This document shows positions 33,868 to 43,924 of a DNA stretch of 64,000 nt, piece after piece (the first letter of the stretch is position 1; every line of letters begins with the position of its first letter). The notes under the pieces are model-generated. The model ran no database searches. It worked only from the letters and a program-made list of their open reading frames with translations, and was not told the origin of the DNA. Source of the stretch: Bacilli bacterium (GTDB lineage: Bacteria > Bacillota_I > Bacilli_A > RF39 > UBA660); the NCBI GenBank assembly GCA_017511375.1, contig JAFWKJ010000012.1, positions 62,001 to 126,000 of the forward strand, written 5' to 3'. The position numbers and the translations under genes are program-made.

Positions 33868-35661
33868 CTATTCCTTTGTAGAAAGAATGGATAAAAAGGC
33901 TTCTTGAGGAACTTCTACACTACCAATCTGTTTCATTCTCTTTTTTCCTTCTTTTTGCTTTTCTAACAGTTTCTTCTTTCTCGTAACGTCTCCTCCATAA
34001 CATTTTGCTAAAACATCTTTTCTTAAGGCTTTCACAGTTTCCCTTGCGATAATATGCATACCAATAGCTGCCTGAATCGGAACCTCAAATAACTGTCGAG
34101 GAATAATCTCCTTTAATTTTTCACAAACAACTCTTCCTCTCGCATAAGCAAAATCTTTATGAACAATAACGCTTAAGGCATCTACAATCTCCCCATTTAG
34201 TAAAATATCCATCTTAACTAAATCACTAGCACGATAACCAATCACATCATAATCAAAAGAAGCATATCCCTTTGTACAACTCTTTAATCGATCAAAAAAA
34301 TCATAGACAATTTCAGACAAAGGTAATTCATAATTAATCGTAACTCTTTCTGTATCAATATAATCAATATTAATAAAAGTTCCTCTTTTATCCTGACATA
34401 ATTCCATTAAAGGTCCAATATATTCACTAGGGGTAAAAATACTACATTTAACATAAGGCTCATACGTTTTATTAATAGATTCTCTTTTTGGCATCTTAGA
34501 AGGATTATCTACTAACACTTTAGTATGATCATTTAACTCCACCTCATAAACAACGGAAGGAGAAGTCGCAATTAAATCAATTCCAAATTCTCTTTCAATT
34601 CTTTCTTCTACAATTTCCATATGTAATAATCCTAAAAATCCACATCGAAAACCAAAGCCCAAGGCTTTAGAGGTTTCTGGCTCAAAAGTAAGCGCCGAAT
34701 CATTTAATTTTAATTTATTTAAAGCTTCTCTTAAGTCCTCAAACTTATTAGATTCAATAGGATACATTCCACAATAAACTGTAGGTTTCATGGGTTTGTA
34801 TCCTGGTAATCGATCCTCGGCAGGATTTTCTACCAAAGTAATAGTATCTCCTACATGAACATCACTAATACTTTTAATAGAAGCATACAAATATCCAACT
34901 TCTCCGGCAACTAATGTCTTGATTTCTTGTTCTTTGGGATTATTGATAGATAAACCAACTACATCATAAGTAGCCCCTGTTTCCATCATCTTCACAACAT
35001 CCCCTACTTTCACTTCGCCTTCTACTACACGAATACTTGTAATAACACCACGATAAGAATCAAATAAACTATCAAAAATAAGAGCTTTTAAAGGGCTATG
35101 AACATCCCCCTTAGGACTAGGAATTACCTCAATAATCTTTGCAAGTAATTCTTCAATTCCTTGTCCCGTCTTCGCACTCGTCAAAACAACATCTTCACGA
35201 TTAAAACCAATATTTTCTAACTCTTTTATCACCTTTTCAGGATCCGCACTTGGAAGATCTATCTTATTGACCACAGGAATAATCGTCAACTGATTATCAA
35301 GCGCTAAGTATAGATTCGCTAACGTTTGTGCTTCCACACCCTGTGCAGCATCTACAACAAGTAATGCTCCTTCACAGGCAGCCAACGAACGAGATACTTC
35401 ATAAGAAAAATCTACATGACCTGGAGTATCAATTAAATTCAACTGATAATCTTCTCCCTGATAAGAATAGGAAAGCTGTACCGCATTTAATTTAATGGTA
35501 ATTCCTCTTTCTCTTTCTAAATCCATAGAATCTAACATTTGATCTTTTAATTCTCTTTTATCAATAGCCCCAGTTTTTTCTAATATACGGTCTGCTAATG
35601 TACTTTTTCCATGATCAATATGTGCAATAATACAAAAATTACGAATGTTTTCTTGTTTCAT
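33868..35661 (-). CDS. lepA: Elongation factor 4 (LepA)
   Basis: The 597-residue GTPase has G1 [10 protein letters not shown]3 DTPGHVDF, G4 NKIDLPSA and domains like EF-G, ending in the LepA-specific C-terminal domain ([25 protein letters not shown]). It acts on the ribosome under stress. The start ATG is preceded by AAGGAGG. The product is of standard length. It is the first gene of the lepA-hemW pair. Confidence 0.97.
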   Translation of the reverse strand: MKQENIRNFCIIAHIDHGKSTLADRILEKTGAIDKRELKDQMLDSMDLERERGITIKLNAVQLSYSYQGEDYQLNLIDTPGHVDFSYEVSRSLAACEGALLVVDAAQGVEAQTLANLYLALDNQLTIIPVVNKIDLPSADPEKVIKELENIGFNREDVVLTSAKTGQGIEELLAKIIEVIPSPKGDVHSPLKALIFDSLFDSYRGVITSIRVVEGEVKVGDVVKMMETGATYDVVGLSINNPKEQEIKTLVAGEVGYLYASIKSISDVHVGDTITLVENPAEDRLPGYKPMKPTVYCGMYPIESNKFEDLREALNKLKLNDSALTFEPETSKALGFGFRCGFLGLLHMEIVEERIEREFGIDLIATSPSVVYEVELNDHTKVLVDNPSKMPKRESINKTYEPYVKCSIFTPSEYIGPLMELCQDKRGTFINIDYIDTERVTINYELPLSEIVYDFFDRLKSCTKGYASFDYDVIGYRASDLVKMDILLNGEIVDALSVIVHKDFAYARGRVVCEKLKEIIPRQLFEVPIQAAIGMHIIARETVKALRKDVLAKCYGGDVTRKKKLLEKQKEGKKRMKQIGSVEVPQEAFLSILSTKE

Positions 35662-35699
35662 AGTAGACCTCCTTAAACATATATATTATATCACATCCT

Positions 35700-35728
35700 A
35701 AAAGAAAAGACTCCTGTTTTGAGTCTTT
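35700..35728 (-). terminator. Terminator between membrane protein gene and lepA
   Basis: An AAAGACTC / GAGTCTTT stem with a 7-nt loop is followed by T residues on the minus strand, just after the stop at 35730. Confidence 0.7.
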
Positions 35729-35729
35729 C

Positions 35730-36647
35730 TTATATGATAATTCTACTATGAGAAAAATATAAGTTCTGTCCATTATTTCCAAATGTATATTCTACAATAG
35801 CCGTAGAAGGATATTTTGAAAAATCAACTTGGAAATTAGAAAGCGTCTCTTCTGTTAAGCCAGTGATAGTATCCAATTTTTCTGTTTTATCAGGATCCTT
35901 ATAAATATCAACGGCCAAAGAGCCATTATCTGTTCTCAATTCTGTATAAACAACTCTTTCTTGTAAAACAACAGACCCTGTTGGTTGTCTTAAAGCACTG
36001 ATTAGTTTCCCATAAACTTGTTCAATGGTATTTTTTTGACTATCAAAATCATACCTGGAATCAAAAATAACATCATAACCAGCACTTTCTTGATTATAGG
36101 TTAACTTTCCTTCATTTTTTTGATTGATATAAAAGAAGAAAGGAAAAGTTATTTGAGGTTCAGGATTACAAGTTGCATTTTGTCCAAAATATAATTTTAA
36201 ATATTTTTGTAGTATACTATCTGAGAACGAATAGATTTTTTGTTTGCTATCCGTATACTTCCCTGTGAAAACAAAATCTTCAGGTTGAGCAAATTGTAAA
36301 GCATATTCCACTTTTTCTTTATTACTGAAGGATGTTAAATCCACTTCACCGGTGGTAGCAAATTTAGTAATTCTAGTTCCACCAACACCACTTGTTACAT
36401 ACTCATAGAGGATTTTTACATTCTCATTGTCTAAACTTAACTGATCTCCAATATAATTCTCCTCACTTGGATCATCCTCTTTTAACATATTGTCTACCAC
36501 TTTATATACAACAATACCTAATATAATAGAAAGAATAATACAAATTGTTAAAGCTACTTTTCTTCTTGATTTTTGTCTTTCTTCTCTTTCTATTTTATCC
36601 GCATAATAATCATCTAATTCGGATAAACTCTCTATCTTTGCGATAAT
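35730..36647 (-). CDS. Hypothetical membrane-anchored protein, likely noncanonical start
   Basis: The first ATG/GTG/TTG in this frame (GTG at 36500) would start after a clear membrane segment. The frame is open upstream to a TGA: codons from ATT at 36647 encode IIAKIESLSELDDYY, a basic stretch and a hydrophobic segment of about 20 residues (ALTICIILSIILGIVVYKVV). GAGGTGG lies just before ATT/ATC. I therefore place the start at ATT 36647 or ATC 36644. The external part (about 250 residues) has no known domain; it contains the motif GGTRITKFATTGE and repeats of Tyr-rich strands. A sequencing error or a true ATT start are both possible. Confidence 0.55.
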   Translation of the reverse strand: MIAKIESLSELDDYYADKIEREERQKSRRKVALTICIILSIILGIVVYKVVDNMLKEDDPSEENYIGDQLSLDNENVKILYEYVTSGVGGTRITKFATTGEVDLTSFSNKEKVEYALQFAQPEDFVFTGKYTDSKQKIYSFSDSILQKYLKLYFGQNATCNPEPQITFPFFFYINQKNEGKLTYNQESAGYDVIFDSRYDFDSQKNTIEQVYGKLISALRQPTGSVVLQERVVYTELRTDNGSLAVDIYKDPDKTEKLDTITGLTEETLSNFQVDFSKYPSTAIVEYTFGNNGQNLYFSHSRIII

Positions 36648-36703
36648 ACCACCTCAAATCTTTAACAAAATCCTTACCATATATCTATTATAGTATAAAA
36701 AGG

Positions 36704-36736
36704 AACAAAAAGAAATTATGAATCCATAATTTCTTT
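36704..36736 (-). terminator. Terminator overlapping stop of ymfH
   Basis: A 12-bp stem (aaagaaattatg / cataatttcttt) contains the TAA stop in its upstream arm and loop, and is followed by TTTTTG on the minus strand. Confidence 0.75.
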
Positions 36737-37999
36737 GTTTTTTTTCTGCATCATCTTGACAATACTTACCTCGCTCATATCTATCTTCTTGACCAAAGAA
36801 GTCATTGTTTTAACATCCATATTACGAATAACTTCTATTCTATTATCAACAACATCTCCATAATGAATAATATCATCAAATAGAATGTTTTGCATTTTGT
36901 CTACATGATCTATCATTTTTACCTCATTCGCAATCCAAACTTTTTTAATTCTTTCTAATGTTTTCTTCACAATAGAAATATGACTTAACTCATATTGAAT
37001 TTCTGACAGTAATCGATCAGGTTCTGTAGAAGAAGCTAAAAGATAGAATGTTTTAAATTCTGCATCATCTTCCCATTCCATATAAATATCATTTAATATT
37101 TTATCTTGTCTTACTCTTTCTTTAAACTCAGAAGAAGATCCAAATAATATAGTCGTAAGCATATTTAAATATAAATCGCACTCTAATCCCGTAAGAGAAA
37201 TGGACTTTTTAGGAACCTTAATAGCAAAACCAATCTTTGGAATTTCAACATCTCCCACAATAGTTTCTTCCTCTTTCACGACCTTCTTTGGTTCTTTCAC
37301 AAACAAAATCTTAGGAAGTGGTTTACTTTTCTTCTTACCCAACTCTTCTTCAATAATTCGATGAGCTTCCTCTACATCAAATTTTCCTGTAATCAAAACA
37401 AACATATTATTAGGTGTATAAAAAGCATGATAACAATGATATAAATCATCTTTTGTGATTCTTTTTATTTCAGAAATAGTCCCTGCAATATCATATCTTT
37501 TGGCACTTGTATGATAAACATTTTCTCTTAATTTCATTTCTAATTTATAATCGGGTAAATCATTATACATTTTGATTTCTTCTGAAATAATCCCTTTTTC
37601 TTTTAGTACATTTTCATCTGTAAAATAAGGTTCATTCACAAATTGTAATAAATATCTTAAGTTTTCAGGAAAGCACTTATTCCCTACACAAATATATTGT
37701 GTATAGTCATAAGAGGTAGAGGCATTTCCATCACTTCCACTACGAGAAAAGAAGGTAAATGGATCTTCCCCAGATGGTTCTTCAAACATTTTATGTTCCA
37801 AATAATGTGCTACTCCTAAAGGCACACTATTTTCTTTGCCTTCCAAAATAAAGTTTGTAACATCACTACCATATTTTGTAGCATAACTAATAAAATAATT
37901 ATTCTTTTCTTCGTAAGGTAACATATAAATAGAAAGCCCATTGGATAGAGTGTCTTGATATAAGTCTTTATCTAAACCTTGTAATCTAATCTTCTTCAT
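36716..37999 (-). CDS. ymfH: M16-family zinc metalloprotease YmfH
   Basis: The 427-residue protein has the inverted zinc motif HYLEH (about residue 66-70) and a downstream Glu (about 144, in EEIKMYND) that completes the site. It matches the bacterial M16 pair YmfF/YmfH, where YmfH is the active partner. Its start overlaps the end of the inactive partner gene by 14 bases, so they are translated together and probably form a heterodimer. The substrate is unknown. Confidence 0.9.
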   Translation of the reverse strand: MKKIRLQGLDKDLYQDTLSNGLSIYMLPYEEKNNYFISYATKYGSDVTNFILEGKENSVPLGVAHYLEHKMFEEPSGEDPFTFFSRSGSDGNASTSYDYTQYICVGNKCFPENLRYLLQFVNEPYFTDENVLKEKGIISEEIKMYNDLPDYKLEMKLRENVYHTSAKRYDIAGTISEIKRITKDDLYHCYHAFYTPNNMFVLITGKFDVEEAHRIIEEELGKKKSKPLPKILFVKEPKKVVKEEETIVGDVEIPKIGFAIKVPKKSISLTGLECDLYLNMLTTILFGSSSEFKERVRQDKILNDIYMEWEDDAEFKTFYLLASSTEPDRLLSEIQYELSHISIVKKTLERIKKVWIANEVKMIDHVDKMQNILFDDIIHYGDVVDNRIEVIRNMDVKTMTSLVKKIDMSEVSIVKMMQKKNKEIMDS

Positions 38000-39257
38000 C
38001 TTGATCCCCCTCCAATAAGAATATAGTATCCATTTTTATCTTTTTATATGTTCTAATAATATCCTTCCTCTTTACCTTGCTCATAATTTGAGCTCGTTCT
38101 TGATAAGAATCAAGTCCTGTCATCTCTTCCGTTAGATATTCCCTAATGATACTCATAGGGTTTTCTTCAATAGAAGTAATAGAAGACTGATAATACTCTT
38201 TCGCTATATTCACATCTTTATCAGTGAACTTACCCTTTTTTAACTTTTCCAAAATATTGGTAACTAATTTGACTGTCTTATCAAAATTTGCTTTATCAAT
38301 CCCTGCACTGATATACATCATATTATCCAACTTACTATAGGCAGAATAAATGGTATAACACAAAGAATTCTTTTCACGAACCTCTTTAAATAGTTTGGAG
38401 TCTACTCCCCCACCAAATATAATATTTCCTAAAACAAGTGGATAATTCTTATCATAGATTTTCAATTTCCCTATTGGACAAGCAACGGCTAACTTAGATT
38501 GAGAATTATGATTTCTTTCTTTCGCAATAAGTCTTCTTCTACGACAACGTTTGTGTTCCACTTCAAAAGGAACTCTTTTTCGTTTAATTTTGCGGAATTT
38601 AAAGTGTTTTTTTACTAACAACAATAATTCTTCAGGATCAAAATTACCCGCTACATAAATATCAACAAAATCATTTTCAATCATTTTTAAATAGTATTGA
38701 TATAAGTTAGAAACATCAATCTTATCCAAATCCTCTTTGTAACCAAGCATTCTATAAGAAATCGGATTATCTAAATCATAGGCTTCTTTTAAACGAACCA
38801 TAGAATAATCAACTGGATCTTCTTTCATAGAAGACAAAGCAACTTCACAATTCTTTTTTACAATCGATAATTTATCTTCTTTAAATTTTCCATTTTTGAC
38901 ATCAGGATGGAAAAGAATTTCCCCCATAAACTCAATAGCTTTTTCCAAGTTCCCTGACTCCGTGTATTGATCATGTAAAACCTGAAGAATGAAACTGGTC
39001 ATAATATAATTACCAATTCGCTGTGTATTATTATAAATATCCGCAGCATAAAGTTCTTCTGCCTCAATAATCATATTTCGCTTAGAAGAATACTTAGAGG
39101 TAGATTGTAATAATATTTCAGATAATACATTTCTCTTTGTAATTTCATTCTTCTTAATAGGGCTATGAAAAACAATCCTCATAGTGATTGTTTTAAACTT
39201 ATCTGTTTGAATTAAATGTAAGTTATAAGATCCTAAATCTTTTCTAGTATATTGCAT
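37986..39257 (-). CDS. ymfF: M16-family protein YmfF, inactive partner
   Basis: I start at the ATG at 39257 (MQYTRKDLGSY), since GAGGTGA lies 4 bases upstream; an ATG at 39272 also lies in frame. At the position of the zinc motif the sequence is NVLSEILLQST, so the HxxEH residues are missing. This is typical of the noncatalytic subunit in M16 pairs. The C-terminal half retains the fold (FGGGVDSKLFKEVREKNSLCY, with the Arg-Tyr element). It follows deoD and precedes ymfH, an order near ftsK/spoIIIE similar to that in Bacillus. Confidence 0.88.
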   Translation of the reverse strand: MQYTRKDLGSYNLHLIQTDKFKTITMRIVFHSPIKKNEITKRNVLSEILLQSTSKYSSKRNMIIEAEELYAADIYNNTQRIGNYIMTSFILQVLHDQYTESGNLEKAIEFMGEILFHPDVKNGKFKEDKLSIVKKNCEVALSSMKEDPVDYSMVRLKEAYDLDNPISYRMLGYKEDLDKIDVSNLYQYYLKMIENDFVDIYVAGNFDPEELLLLVKKHFKFRKIKRKRVPFEVEHKRCRRRRLIAKERNHNSQSKLAVACPIGKLKIYDKNYPLVLGNIIFGGGVDSKLFKEVREKNSLCYTIYSAYSKLDNMMYISAGIDKANFDKTVKLVTNILEKLKKGKFTDKDVNIAKEYYQSSITSIEENPMSIIREYLTEEMTGLDSYQERAQIMSKVKRKDIIRTYKKIKMDTIFLLEGDQDEED

Positions 39258-39294
39258 CGTCTCACCTCGCATTATTATTATGGATTATTTTTTA

Positions 39295-39996
39295 TTATTT
39301 TATTGACTCTAAAGCAATTTCTATCATCTTATTAAAAGATTTTTCTCTTTCTTCTGAAGTAGTTACTTCTTTTGTAATTAAATTATCAGATACTGTTAAA
39401 ATAGCAGAGGCTTTCTTATGAAGTTTTCTTGCGTTACTAAATAAAGCAAAAGTCTCCATTTCTGTAGCATAACAATTATATTGTTCTCTTAACTGAGGAA
39501 TATCCACTTGATTATAAAAAACATCTGTACAAAAAACATTTCCTTTATGATATTGAATTCCCAGTTGATTAGCGGCTTCCTCTAATCGTTGATTTAAGGT
39601 AGAATCTCCTGGAAGTATTTTATCTTCTTCTCCCGTTAATTCTAATAAATAATTAGAAACAGAATAACTATTTTCAACCAATAGCACCTCATAAAGACCC
39701 AAGTCTTCTCTAAAGGCTCCACAACTTCCGACACGAATGATTTCCTCCACATCATATTCATGAAATAATTCATAAGAATAAATTCCCATACTAGGATTTC
39801 CCATTCCGGAAGAGAAAATTGTAACACGTTTCCCTTTATAATTTCCTGTATAAGCCAAAATATTTCTTACACTATTTACCAACTTATAATCCTCTAAAAA
39901 TGTTTCTGCAATAAATTTTGCACGAAGAGGATCTCCTGGCATTAATACAATTTTTGCAATATCCTCTTTTTTACTTTCAATATGTGGTGTAGCCAT
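39295..39996 (-). CDS. deoD: Purine-nucleoside phosphorylase, DeoD type
   Basis: The 233-residue protein cleaves purine nucleosides with phosphate. Markers are VLMPGDPLRAKF (phosphate site), GMGNPSMGIYSYEL, RVGSCGAF, and ATEMETFALF (ribose and base contacts, with Met/Glu). Length and motifs fit the hexameric DeoD class rather than the trimeric class. It lies between ftsK and the M16 pair. DeoD is used in purine salvage. Confidence 0.95.
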   Translation of the reverse strand: MATPHIESKKEDIAKIVLMPGDPLRAKFIAETFLEDYKLVNSVRNILAYTGNYKGKRVTIFSSGMGNPSMGIYSYELFHEYDVEEIIRVGSCGAFREDLGLYEVLLVENSYSVSNYLLELTGEEDKILPGDSTLNQRLEEAANQLGIQYHKGNVFCTDVFYNQVDIPQLREQYNCYATEMETFALFSNARKLHKKASAILTVSDNLITKEVTTSEEREKSFNKMIEIALESIK

Positions 39997-40052
39997 TATC
40001 TAAACCTTCTTTCCTAATATCATTATATATAAAAAGCATTAATCTTGCAATG

Positions 40053-40083
40053 AAATAAAACAGATGATTATTCATCATCTGTC
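40053..40083 (-). terminator. Terminator overlapping stop of ftsK
   Basis: A 9-bp stem (acagatgat / atcatctgt) spans the end of the gene and is followed by TTTTATTTC on the minus strand; the T run is imperfect. Confidence 0.5.
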
Positions 40084-42299
40084 TTTTCATACTTAAATAA
40101 TACTTCTCTTGGTTTCGAGTTACCAGTAGCCGGACCAATAATGCCATCCTCTTCCAACTGATCAATCATAGTAGCAGCTTTATTATAACCAATTTTAAAT
40201 TTTCTTTGAAGAAGAGAAGCAGATGCCTTTTGTTGTTTAATAACAAAATCCTTTATCTCATCATATAAATTATCTCCTTCAACTTCTGTTGCTTCAATAT
40301 CAACATCTTCTGATTCGGATTTTTCTTCCTCTAACTTCATGAAAGCATCATTATATTGAGCATCTTGCTGTTTCTTAGTAAAGTCAATAATCTTCGCAAT
40401 TTCATCATCAGTAATATAAGATCCTTGAATACGAGTTGGCGTATTTTGACCAATCGGTAAGAAGAACATATCTCCTTTACCAAGCAATTTTTCTGCACCA
40501 ACCTGATCTAAAATCGTTCTTGAATCAATTCCTGATCCTACGGCAAAAGCTATACGAGATGGAATATTGGCTTTGATTAGACCCGTAATAACTTCCGTAG
40601 ATGGTCTTTGGGTTGCAACAATTAAATGAATTCCTGCCGCACGTGCTTTTTGTGTAATTCGTAAAATAGAATCTTCTACTTCCTTCGCAGCAACCATCAT
40701 CAAATCAGATAACTCATCAATAATAATCACAATAAATGGCATCTTTTCCATTGGATCATCTGGATGTTTCTTATTATAATTTTCAACATATTCGTTGTAT
40801 CCTTCAATTTTCTTAGTTCCTGTTGCTCCAAACATATGATATCTTTTTTCCATTTCATTGACCATTTTTTGTAGTAAAATGGCTGCTTGTTTTGGATCAG
40901 ATACCACGGGACATACTAAATGAGGAACTCCATTATAAACAGATAACTCAACTACTTTTGGATCCACTAAAGCAAGTTTTACTTCATCAGGTTTTGCTCT
41001 CATTAGAATAGAACAAATCACACCATTTACACAAACAGATTTACCTGATCCAGTAGTACCAGCAATCAATAAATGTGGCATCTTATTTACTTCACAAACT
41101 CCAATATCACCCATAATAGATTTACCAAGTGGCACCATCAACTTCTTATCTTGATTTTGAATCATGGTCTTACTTGCCATAATCTCATAAAAACTAACAG
41201 CGGATGGCGTATCATTAGCAAACTCAATTCCTACTGTACTTTTTCCAGGAATAGGAGCTTCTATACGTACATCTTTCTTAGATAAAGCAAGAGCAATTTC
41301 TCTACTTAAAGTTGTGATTTTATTAACTCTTGTTCCTGTGGCTATTTCTAATTCATATTGTGCAACTGTAGGACCAATATGGACTTCTACTACCTTGGCA
41401 GACACTCCAAAACTTCTTAATACTTCTTCCAATTTTACAATATTTGCTTCAATCGCAGAATTATCCATTCCTTTATTCTTATTTTTAGGTTTATTTAAAA
41501 TATCTAAAGGTGGTAATTGATAACTTGGATTAATAATATTTTGATGAGGTTTTTCCTCTATTTCATTTTTAGAATCAGTTACTGGAGCCTTTTTCAAATC
41601 ATCAATACTCTTGATCGTTGGCTTTTCAACTTCTTCTATCTCATTACCATTACTAATAATAACTTTCTTCTCATCACTTTCCTCATCTTCATCATGATTT
41701 ATTCCATTCTTTCTTTCTTTTACCTCTGTCATAGTATTCTTAATAAAATCACTAATAGAGAATCCTGTAAACAAAATGATACCTACCACTAAAAAGGTAA
41801 TAGAAACAATCTTCATACCAGTATTTGAAAATAACGCAGAAAACAAGCTAGCAAACATCCAACCTATCATACCTCCACCGACAGATACAGATTCACTAAC
41901 ACTTCCTGTTTTCATAATAATATTAAAGGCTTTAGAAAGTTCATTGAGAGTTTCTCTAAATACAAGACTCATATTCCCTTTATTCAGTTCTACAAAATCC
42001 CAATGCATAAAGGATAATAATCCTATAACAAATAAATAAAATCCTAAAAACTTTGTGGAAAAAAACTCAGGCCATTCTCCTTTGATAAAGACATATATTC
42101 CTAATATCAATAACAATACTAAAAAAACCATATAAATAGAACCAGTCATAAACAAAGAAAAAGATGCAACAAACTTTCCTACTGGACCCAATTTGCCTAA
42201 TCCTATAATCGCAATAATTACAAACAAAATTGCATAGATTTCTTTTTTTAATTCTAATCTTTGATTTTTGGTGGTTCTTCGACGTTTTCTCTTTGCCAT
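40068..42299 (-). CDS. ftsK: DNA translocase FtsK/SpoIIIE
   Basis: The 743-residue protein has four or five N-terminal membrane segments (about 20-190), a charged linker, and the hexameric motor with Walker A GTTGSGKSVCVNG (about residue 435) and Walker B IIIIDELSDLM. A C-terminal gamma winged-helix domain (SASLLQRKFKIGYNKAATMIDQLEEDGIIG) recognises KOPS/SRS DNA and activates recombination at dif. It moves chromosome ends across the division septum. It is not an EssC-type secretion ATPase: it has a single motor domain, the membrane part and the gamma domain. Confidence 0.95.
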   Translation of the reverse strand: MAKRKRRRTTKNQRLELKKEIYAILFVIIAIIGLGKLGPVGKFVASFSLFMTGSIYMVFLVLLLILGIYVFIKGEWPEFFSTKFLGFYLFVIGLLSFMHWDFVELNKGNMSLVFRETLNELSKAFNIIMKTGSVSESVSVGGGMIGWMFASLFSALFSNTGMKIVSITFLVVGIILFTGFSISDFIKNTMTEVKERKNGINHDEDEESDEKKVIISNGNEIEEVEKPTIKSIDDLKKAPVTDSKNEIEEKPHQNIINPSYQLPPLDILNKPKNKNKGMDNSAIEANIVKLEEVLRSFGVSAKVVEVHIGPTVAQYELEIATGTRVNKITTLSREIALALSKKDVRIEAPIPGKSTVGIEFANDTPSAVSFYEIMASKTMIQNQDKKLMVPLGKSIMGDIGVCEVNKMPHLLIAGTTGSGKSVCVNGVICSILMRAKPDEVKLALVDPKVVELSVYNGVPHLVCPVVSDPKQAAILLQKMVNEMEKRYHMFGATGTKKIEGYNEYVENYNKKHPDDPMEKMPFIVIIIDELSDLMMVAAKEVEDSILRITQKARAAGIHLIVATQRPSTEVITGLIKANIPSRIAFAVGSGIDSRTILDQVGAEKLLGKGDMFFLPIGQNTPTRIQGSYITDDEIAKIIDFTKKQQDAQYNDAFMKLEEEKSESEDVDIEATEVEGDNLYDEIKDFVIKQQKASASLLQRKFKIGYNKAATMIDQLEEDGIIGPATGNSKPREVLFKYEKTDDE

Positions 42300-42379
42300 A
42301 ATGGATTCACCTATCTCTCAATATTATTATACTACAATTCAAGTTTAAATCACTAGTGAAATCTATTTCCTTTACACAT

Positions 42380-42402
42380 CAAAAAAAGAGCCTAAGCTCT
42401 TG
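42380..42402 (-). terminator. Terminator containing the efp stop codon
   Basis: An AAGAGC / GCTCTT stem with a 4-nt loop is followed by a seven-T run on the minus strand. The TAG stop lies inside the hairpin. Confidence 0.8.
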
Positions 42403-42949
42403 ATACATATTTTCCATCTGCAGTAGAAACAATAATTGTTTCTCCCTCTTCAATAAATAAAGGAACTCTTACCATCAATCCAGTTTCACAAGTAGCATCC
42501 TTTAAAGCATTTGTTGTTGTATTACCCTTTACAGCAGGTTCTGTATGTGTAATAACAAGTTCTACTTTATCTGGAAGATCAATTCCAAGAATTTCTCCTT
42601 CATAACTAGTAATATAAACCTCTAAGTTTTCCTTTAATAATTTAGATTGATCTCCTATTTTAGAAGCAGGAATTTCTAATTGCTCATAAGAATCCATATT
42701 CATAAAATAATAAATATCATTCATATTATATAAATATTGCATTTGTTGTTTTTCAATACGAGCCGTAGCAACTTTTACACCAGCATTAAATGTTTGCTCA
42801 TAAATAGCACCTGTTCTTAGATTTTTTAATTTTGCTTTTACAATCGCAGCACCTTTTCCTGGTTTTACATGTTGTGTATCCATTACTACAAAAATATTTC
42901 CTTCATATTCAATCGTAATCCCATTTTTTAAATCATTTGTACTAATCAT
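42392..42949 (-). CDS. efp: Elongation factor P
   Basis: The 185-residue, three-domain protein resolves ribosome stalls at polyproline. The acceptor loop reads HVKPGKGAAIVKAKLKNL, where the Lys after PG is the residue modified in other species (aminopentanol in Bacillus). The C-terminal end (EEGETIIVSTADGKYVSRA) is typical. Several proteins here carry PP motifs or long Pro-rich runs, so EF-P is relevant to their translation. Confidence 0.95.
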   Translation of the reverse strand: MISTNDLKNGITIEYEGNIFVVMDTQHVKPGKGAAIVKAKLKNLRTGAIYEQTFNAGVKVATARIEKQQMQYLYNMNDIYYFMNMDSYEQLEIPASKIGDQSKLLKENLEVYITSYEGEILGIDLPDKVELVITHTEPAVKGNTTTNALKDATCETGLMVRVPLFIEEGETIIVSTADGKYVSRA

Positions 42950-42967
42950 TTTATCACTCCCAATAAA

Positions 42968-42994
42968 TTAAAAAATAAGCAAACACTTATTTTA
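42968..42994 (-). terminator. Terminator after rpmG
   Basis: An AAAATAAG / CTTATTTT stem with a 6-nt loop overlaps the stop of rpmG; the following T run on the minus strand is short. Confidence 0.6.
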
Positions 42995-43156
42995 TTTCTT
43001 TTCTTTATGTACTGTATGTTTTCTACATCTAGGACAGTATTTATTCATTTCAAGACGGTCTGTTGTATTTTTAACATTTTTTTCTTCACGATAATTTTCT
43101 TCTTTACATTCACTACATACAAGAGTTTTATATTGTCTATTTCCTACTTTAGCCAT
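42992..43156 (-). CDS. rpmG: 50S ribosomal protein L33
   Basis: A 54-residue protein with an ATG at 43156 ([18 protein letters not shown]), two CxxC pairs (CSEC, CPRC) that bind zinc, and the family end HTVHKEKK. The Cys+ form of L33 has these pairs. It precedes efp on the same strand. Confidence 0.95.
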   Translation of the reverse strand: MAKVGNRQYKTLVCSECKEENYREEKNVKNTTDRLEMNKYCPRCRKHTVHKEKK

Positions 43157-43244
43157 GTTCTTCCCTCCTTACACGTCTATCAGTATTATACCAAAAAATT
43201 ATTATTTTGCAAAAGTTTTTTTATGATAATCCCCTTTTTTCAAA

Positions 43245-43277
43245 GAAAAAAGCAGCTTTATCTAGAAAAGCCTGCTT
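43245..43277 (-). terminator. Terminator after small lipoprotein gene
   Basis: A stem with a one-base bulge (AGCAG-CTTT / AAAG-C-CTGCT) is followed by a T run on the minus strand and overlaps the gene end. Confidence 0.65.
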
Positions 43278-43503
43278 CATTTGTAGTTTCATCAGAATCA
43301 ATGACATCTTCTAATTCATAATGTTCTAATAAAAAACGTGATTTTTCAAAGGAATCTTCAAAAGATGAAAAATTACTTCGATATATTTCTTGTGTCTTTT
43401 TTTCAGCTACTTTTTCATTATGACAAGAAACAATAGATACAGTAAGTGCCATTGCTAATATAGGTACCCAACATACCTTTAAGTTTTTCACTTCTTTTCT
43501 CAT
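43258..43503 (-). CDS. Small hypothetical lipoprotein
   Basis: This 81-residue protein has a basic start, a hydrophobic stretch (about 11-26) and a Cys in VSIVSCHNEK that could be a lipobox, although Ile at -3 is less usual than Leu. The rest is acidic and helical. No family is recognised. It follows the DUF4176-containing unit but is separated from it by a terminator. Confidence 0.5.
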   Translation of the reverse strand: MRKEVKNLKVCWVPILAMALTVSIVSCHNEKVAEKKTQEIYRSNFSSFEDSFEKSRFLLEHYELEDVIDSDETTNEAGFSR

Positions 43504-43553
43504 AACTCATTCCCCCTTAATGCCTTATATTATACCATATTTTACGTTTTTTT

Positions 43554-43584
43554 TCAAGAAAAAAAGAGTATTGCTACTCTTTAT
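43554..43584 (-). terminator. Terminator of the type VII-like operon
   Basis: An AAAGAGTA / TACTCTTT stem with a 4-nt loop is followed by a T run on the minus strand, after the DUF4176 gene. Confidence 0.75.
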
Positions 43585-43910
43585 TCTGTTTCTCCATTTA
43601 AAACGGTTTTAACAAACTCTTCTTTTACATCATCACCGAATTTACGCATAGCATCATTTAAAAGTTTAAAATCATTATCTTCTTCAAAACCTAAGAAAAC
43701 GATTTTTTCAATATCTGAATGATTAAAACCAATGGCTGTATTACTATCCATAACTCCTTCTGGAAATTGACATCCACCATAGTCATACATTTTTTTATCT
43801 TTGTCATTTCCATTAGAGAATATTAGGTAAGAAGTAATCATTACATTTTTATTTCCACCTTTTAATAATACAACGGTTCCTATAGGCAAATATTTTTCTT
43901 TATCTATCAT
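43581..43910 (-). CDS. DUF4176-like protein (type VII secretion-associated)
   Basis: The 109-residue protein matches the DUF4176 layout: PIGTVVLLKGGNKNVMITSYL near the start, then YDYGGCQFPEGVM, GFNHSDIEKIVFLGFEEDND. DUF4176 proteins usually accompany LXG/WXG100 type VII secretion genes in Firmicutes. It begins 14 bases after the large repeat-rich gene, in the same unit as the WXG100-like gene. The biochemical role is not known. Confidence 0.75.
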   Translation of the reverse strand: MIDKEKYLPIGTVVLLKGGNKNVMITSYLIFSNGNDKDKKMYDYGGCQFPEGVMDSNTAIGFNHSDIEKIVFLGFEEDNDFKLLNDAMRKFGDDVKEEFVKTVLNGETE

Positions 43911-43924
43911 TTTAAACTCCTCCT

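Noticed and set aside
40068-42299. FtsK-like protein as a type VII EssC ATPase
   Set aside because: It has four or five membrane segments, one motor domain and a gamma winged helix, the form of the division translocase, and no tandem ATPase domains or FHA domains.
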